Source: Pseudomonadota bacterium
Lineage (GTDB): Bacteria > Pseudomonadota > Gammaproteobacteria > Acidiferrobacterales > Acidiferrobacteraceae
NCBI GenBank assembly: GCA_021816625.1
Contig: JAKAXM010000011.1
Location: forward strand, 22,955 to 75,319
DNA length: 52,365 bases
Direction of reading: 5' to 3'
Of this stretch, positions 51,419 to 52,365 are shown piece by piece. A program made the position numbers and the translations under genes. The first letter of the stretch is position 1. Every line of letters begins with the position of its first letter. The notes beneath the pieces were generated by a model. The model searched no databases, was not told where the DNA came from, and was given only the letters and a program-made list of their open reading frames with translations.

Positions 51419-51823
51419 TCATTTCGGATAACCGGTGGCGTGGGGGTCTACCGAGATCGTAATCAGTTGTTCTTGAGAGCTGCCCCAGTGACTTTGGGAG
51501 AACACGAGTTCTCCTTGGCCGCGATAATACCAGTCGGAACGGAAGGTATCGCCACCGAAATAGAAGGGGATGAATTGCTTGCCCGTGATGTGTCCATGTT
51601 GGCTGGTCGGTGGCCCGATGAGGCCTGCCACTTCCGCGCGGCCCATGCCGAGCCGCACTTTGGCAAAGGCCGTTCCCGGCTGTGGGCGCCCATGGGGGTA
51701 ACCTTTAAGGGCATTGGCCTTCGCGGTTGTGGTGCTTGCGGGGGCGGGCGCGGAGTTGTGAGTAGGTTGGGTGGCGCAGGCGCCCAGGGCAAGGCACGCC
51801 GCTAGAGAGATGATCCGTTTCAT
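51419..51823 (-). CDS. BamE/SmpA-OmlA-like lipoprotein
   Basis: The protein has 134 residues. A signal peptide ends in the lipobox LGAC (Cys near 16) with Ala next, which points to the outer membrane. A Thr/Ala/Pro linker (20-45) is followed by a domain with VRLGMGRAEVAGLIGPP near 57, typical of the SmpA/OmlA (BamE) fold, then DWYYRGQGELVFS near 97. Full BamE proteins bind BamD in the barrel assembly complex; this one is divergent and has no bam neighbours, so it may be a paralogue. GGAG lies eight bases before the ATG. Confidence 0.8.
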   Translation of the reverse strand: MKRIISLAACLALGACATQPTHNSAPAPASTTTAKANALKGYPHGRPQPGTAFAKVRLGMGRAEVAGLIGPPTSQHGHITGKQFIPFYFGGDTFRSDWYYRGQGELVFSQSHWGSSQEQLITISVDPHATGYPK

Positions 51824-52238
51824 GATTTCTGCTCCGTTGTTATTATTTGGCAGCTGGCATGGCGTTATCGCGCAGCGGTTCTAGCACTCTAGCAGAGGCC
51901 GCCCGGAACACCAACGATAAGTTCGGAGCTGTCGCTATCCGGGCCCCCGACATAACAGCCTGCCCTGTAGGCCGCCGGGTTCGGGGTAAAAGGAATCAGG
52001 TGCATCGACGTGAGTCACCCGCGAGCCTCAGGGTACGCCTCCGATTCGGGTGTGTACCGCGACGCAGCATACTCACCGTTCCAGCGGACCTGCGGGCGGT
52101 GGGCGCCCGAGGCGGCCTGCTGCTTGTTTTCGTGCTCGCCACGTAAAAGGGCAAGGCCGGGGCGGGTCGGTCCGAGCGTGGGTTGCCGTGACGAGAAGCC
52201 CGCGCACGAGGCGTGGGCTGGTGGGCTGTCTGCGTGAA
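51824..52238. other. Non-coding region between the BamE-like gene and tRNA-Glu
   Basis: No gene is supported in these 415 bases. The first 40 bases hold the ribosome site and AT-rich promoter area of the leftward lipoprotein gene. The middle part (51990-52100) can fold as a rod (separate entry). The last part, near 52180-52235, is the downstream flank of the tRNA. Confidence 0.5.
51997..52092. ncRNA. Candidate structured RNA (strand unknown)
   Basis: Nested complementary pieces form a long rod: CAGGT (51997-52001) with ACCTG (52088-52092), GTGAGT (52010-52015) with ACTCAC (52071-52076), GCG with CGC, and GGTAC (52032-52036) with GTACC (52054-52058). Such a rod recalls 6S-type RNA; the minus strand has GGTGAGTATGCT, close to a GGTGAGCATGCT core in E. 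coli 6S RNA. Neither promoter nor terminator is clear, so the call is tentative. Confidence 0.3.
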
Positions 52239-52314
52239 TGGCGTCCCCAAGGGGATTCGAACCCCTGTTACCGCCGTGAAAGGGCGATGTCCTAGGCCTC
52301 TAGACGATGGGGAC
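52239..52314 (-). tRNA. tRNA-Glu (anticodon UUC)
   Basis: Read leftward from 52314, the sequence forms a full cloverleaf: acceptor GTCCCCA with TGGGGAC, D-arm TCTAGAGGCCTAGGAC, anticodon loop CTTTCAC with anticodon TTC (52280-52278), and T-arm with GTTCGAATC. The CCA end is encoded (52241-52239). It is nearly identical to E. coli tRNA-Glu. Confidence 0.97.
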
Positions 52315-52365
52315 TAAAGGGCTTGCCTTGCTGTGACTGCCTCTACGGCAGGCGTAGAAGGCCCG

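Noticed and set aside
1-52365. CRISPR arrays, insertion sequences, prophage or integration sites
   Set aside because: No regularly spaced repeats, transposase or integrase genes, or terminal inverted repeats were seen; tRNA-Glu at the right edge has no visible partial copy in the window.

Overview
The window is a 52 kb stretch of a GC-rich chromosome (third codon positions strongly G/C) from a gammaproteobacterium. The best evidence is the conserved gene order rpoE-rseA-rseB-mucD-lepA-lepB-DUF4845-rnc-era-recO-pdxJ-acpS, together with opgH, uup, yggX, yajD, yccF and a Gammaproteobacteria-like tRNA-Glu. The gene mix would fit an environmental or acidophilic chemolithotroph of the Acidiferrobacter type, but that is inference. 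There are no insertion sequences, phage genes or CRISPR arrays.

Layout. 1-7.6 kb: two PAS/receiver hybrid histidine kinases flank two overlapping opgG-type genes. 7.7-8.4 kb: an HNH protein (YajD) and a leftward cold-shock protein. 8.7-13.0 kb: a second glucan locus, with a small orphan gene, a short opgH and a lipoprotein-type opgG with a coiled coil. 13-20.1 kb: outer-membrane barrel, methyltransferase, DEAD-box RNA helicase, diguanylate cyclase, uppP and nadB. 20.3-30.4 kb: the envelope-stress and housekeeping operon rpoE to acpS. 30.5-36.3 kb: yggX, an A-type Fe-S carrier with a Gly/Cys tail, an ATP-grasp enzyme, an AI-2E family permease, a secreted Tyr/Pro-rich protein, an unknown gene and a RecD/Dda-like helicase.

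36.4-40.7 kb is the most unusual region. It is a seven-gene cluster behind an ECF-type promoter. It encodes a secreted helical Gly-rich protein, a small membrane protein, a predicted outer-membrane barrel, a lone CBM48-like E-set protein, an ECF sigma factor, a membrane anti-sigma factor whose periplasmic domain is a CBM48-like (glycogen-binding) E-set, and a second secreted helical Gly/Met-rich protein. This looks like an autoregulated transmembrane signalling system that may sense alpha-glucan or another envelope polymer.

40.7-52.4 kb: uup, a glutathione transferase, yccF, a seven-repeat beta-propeller lipoprotein, a CPA2 antiporter, a glucose-dehydrogenase-like SDR overlapping a GH15 glucoamylase-like enzyme, a methyltransferase, a BamE/SmpA-like lipoprotein, a structured non-coding stretch and tRNA-Glu(UUC).

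A glucan theme recurs: three OpgG paralogues, OpgH, two CBM48 proteins, GH15 and glucose dehydrogenase. No single system joining them can be proved from sequence alone.
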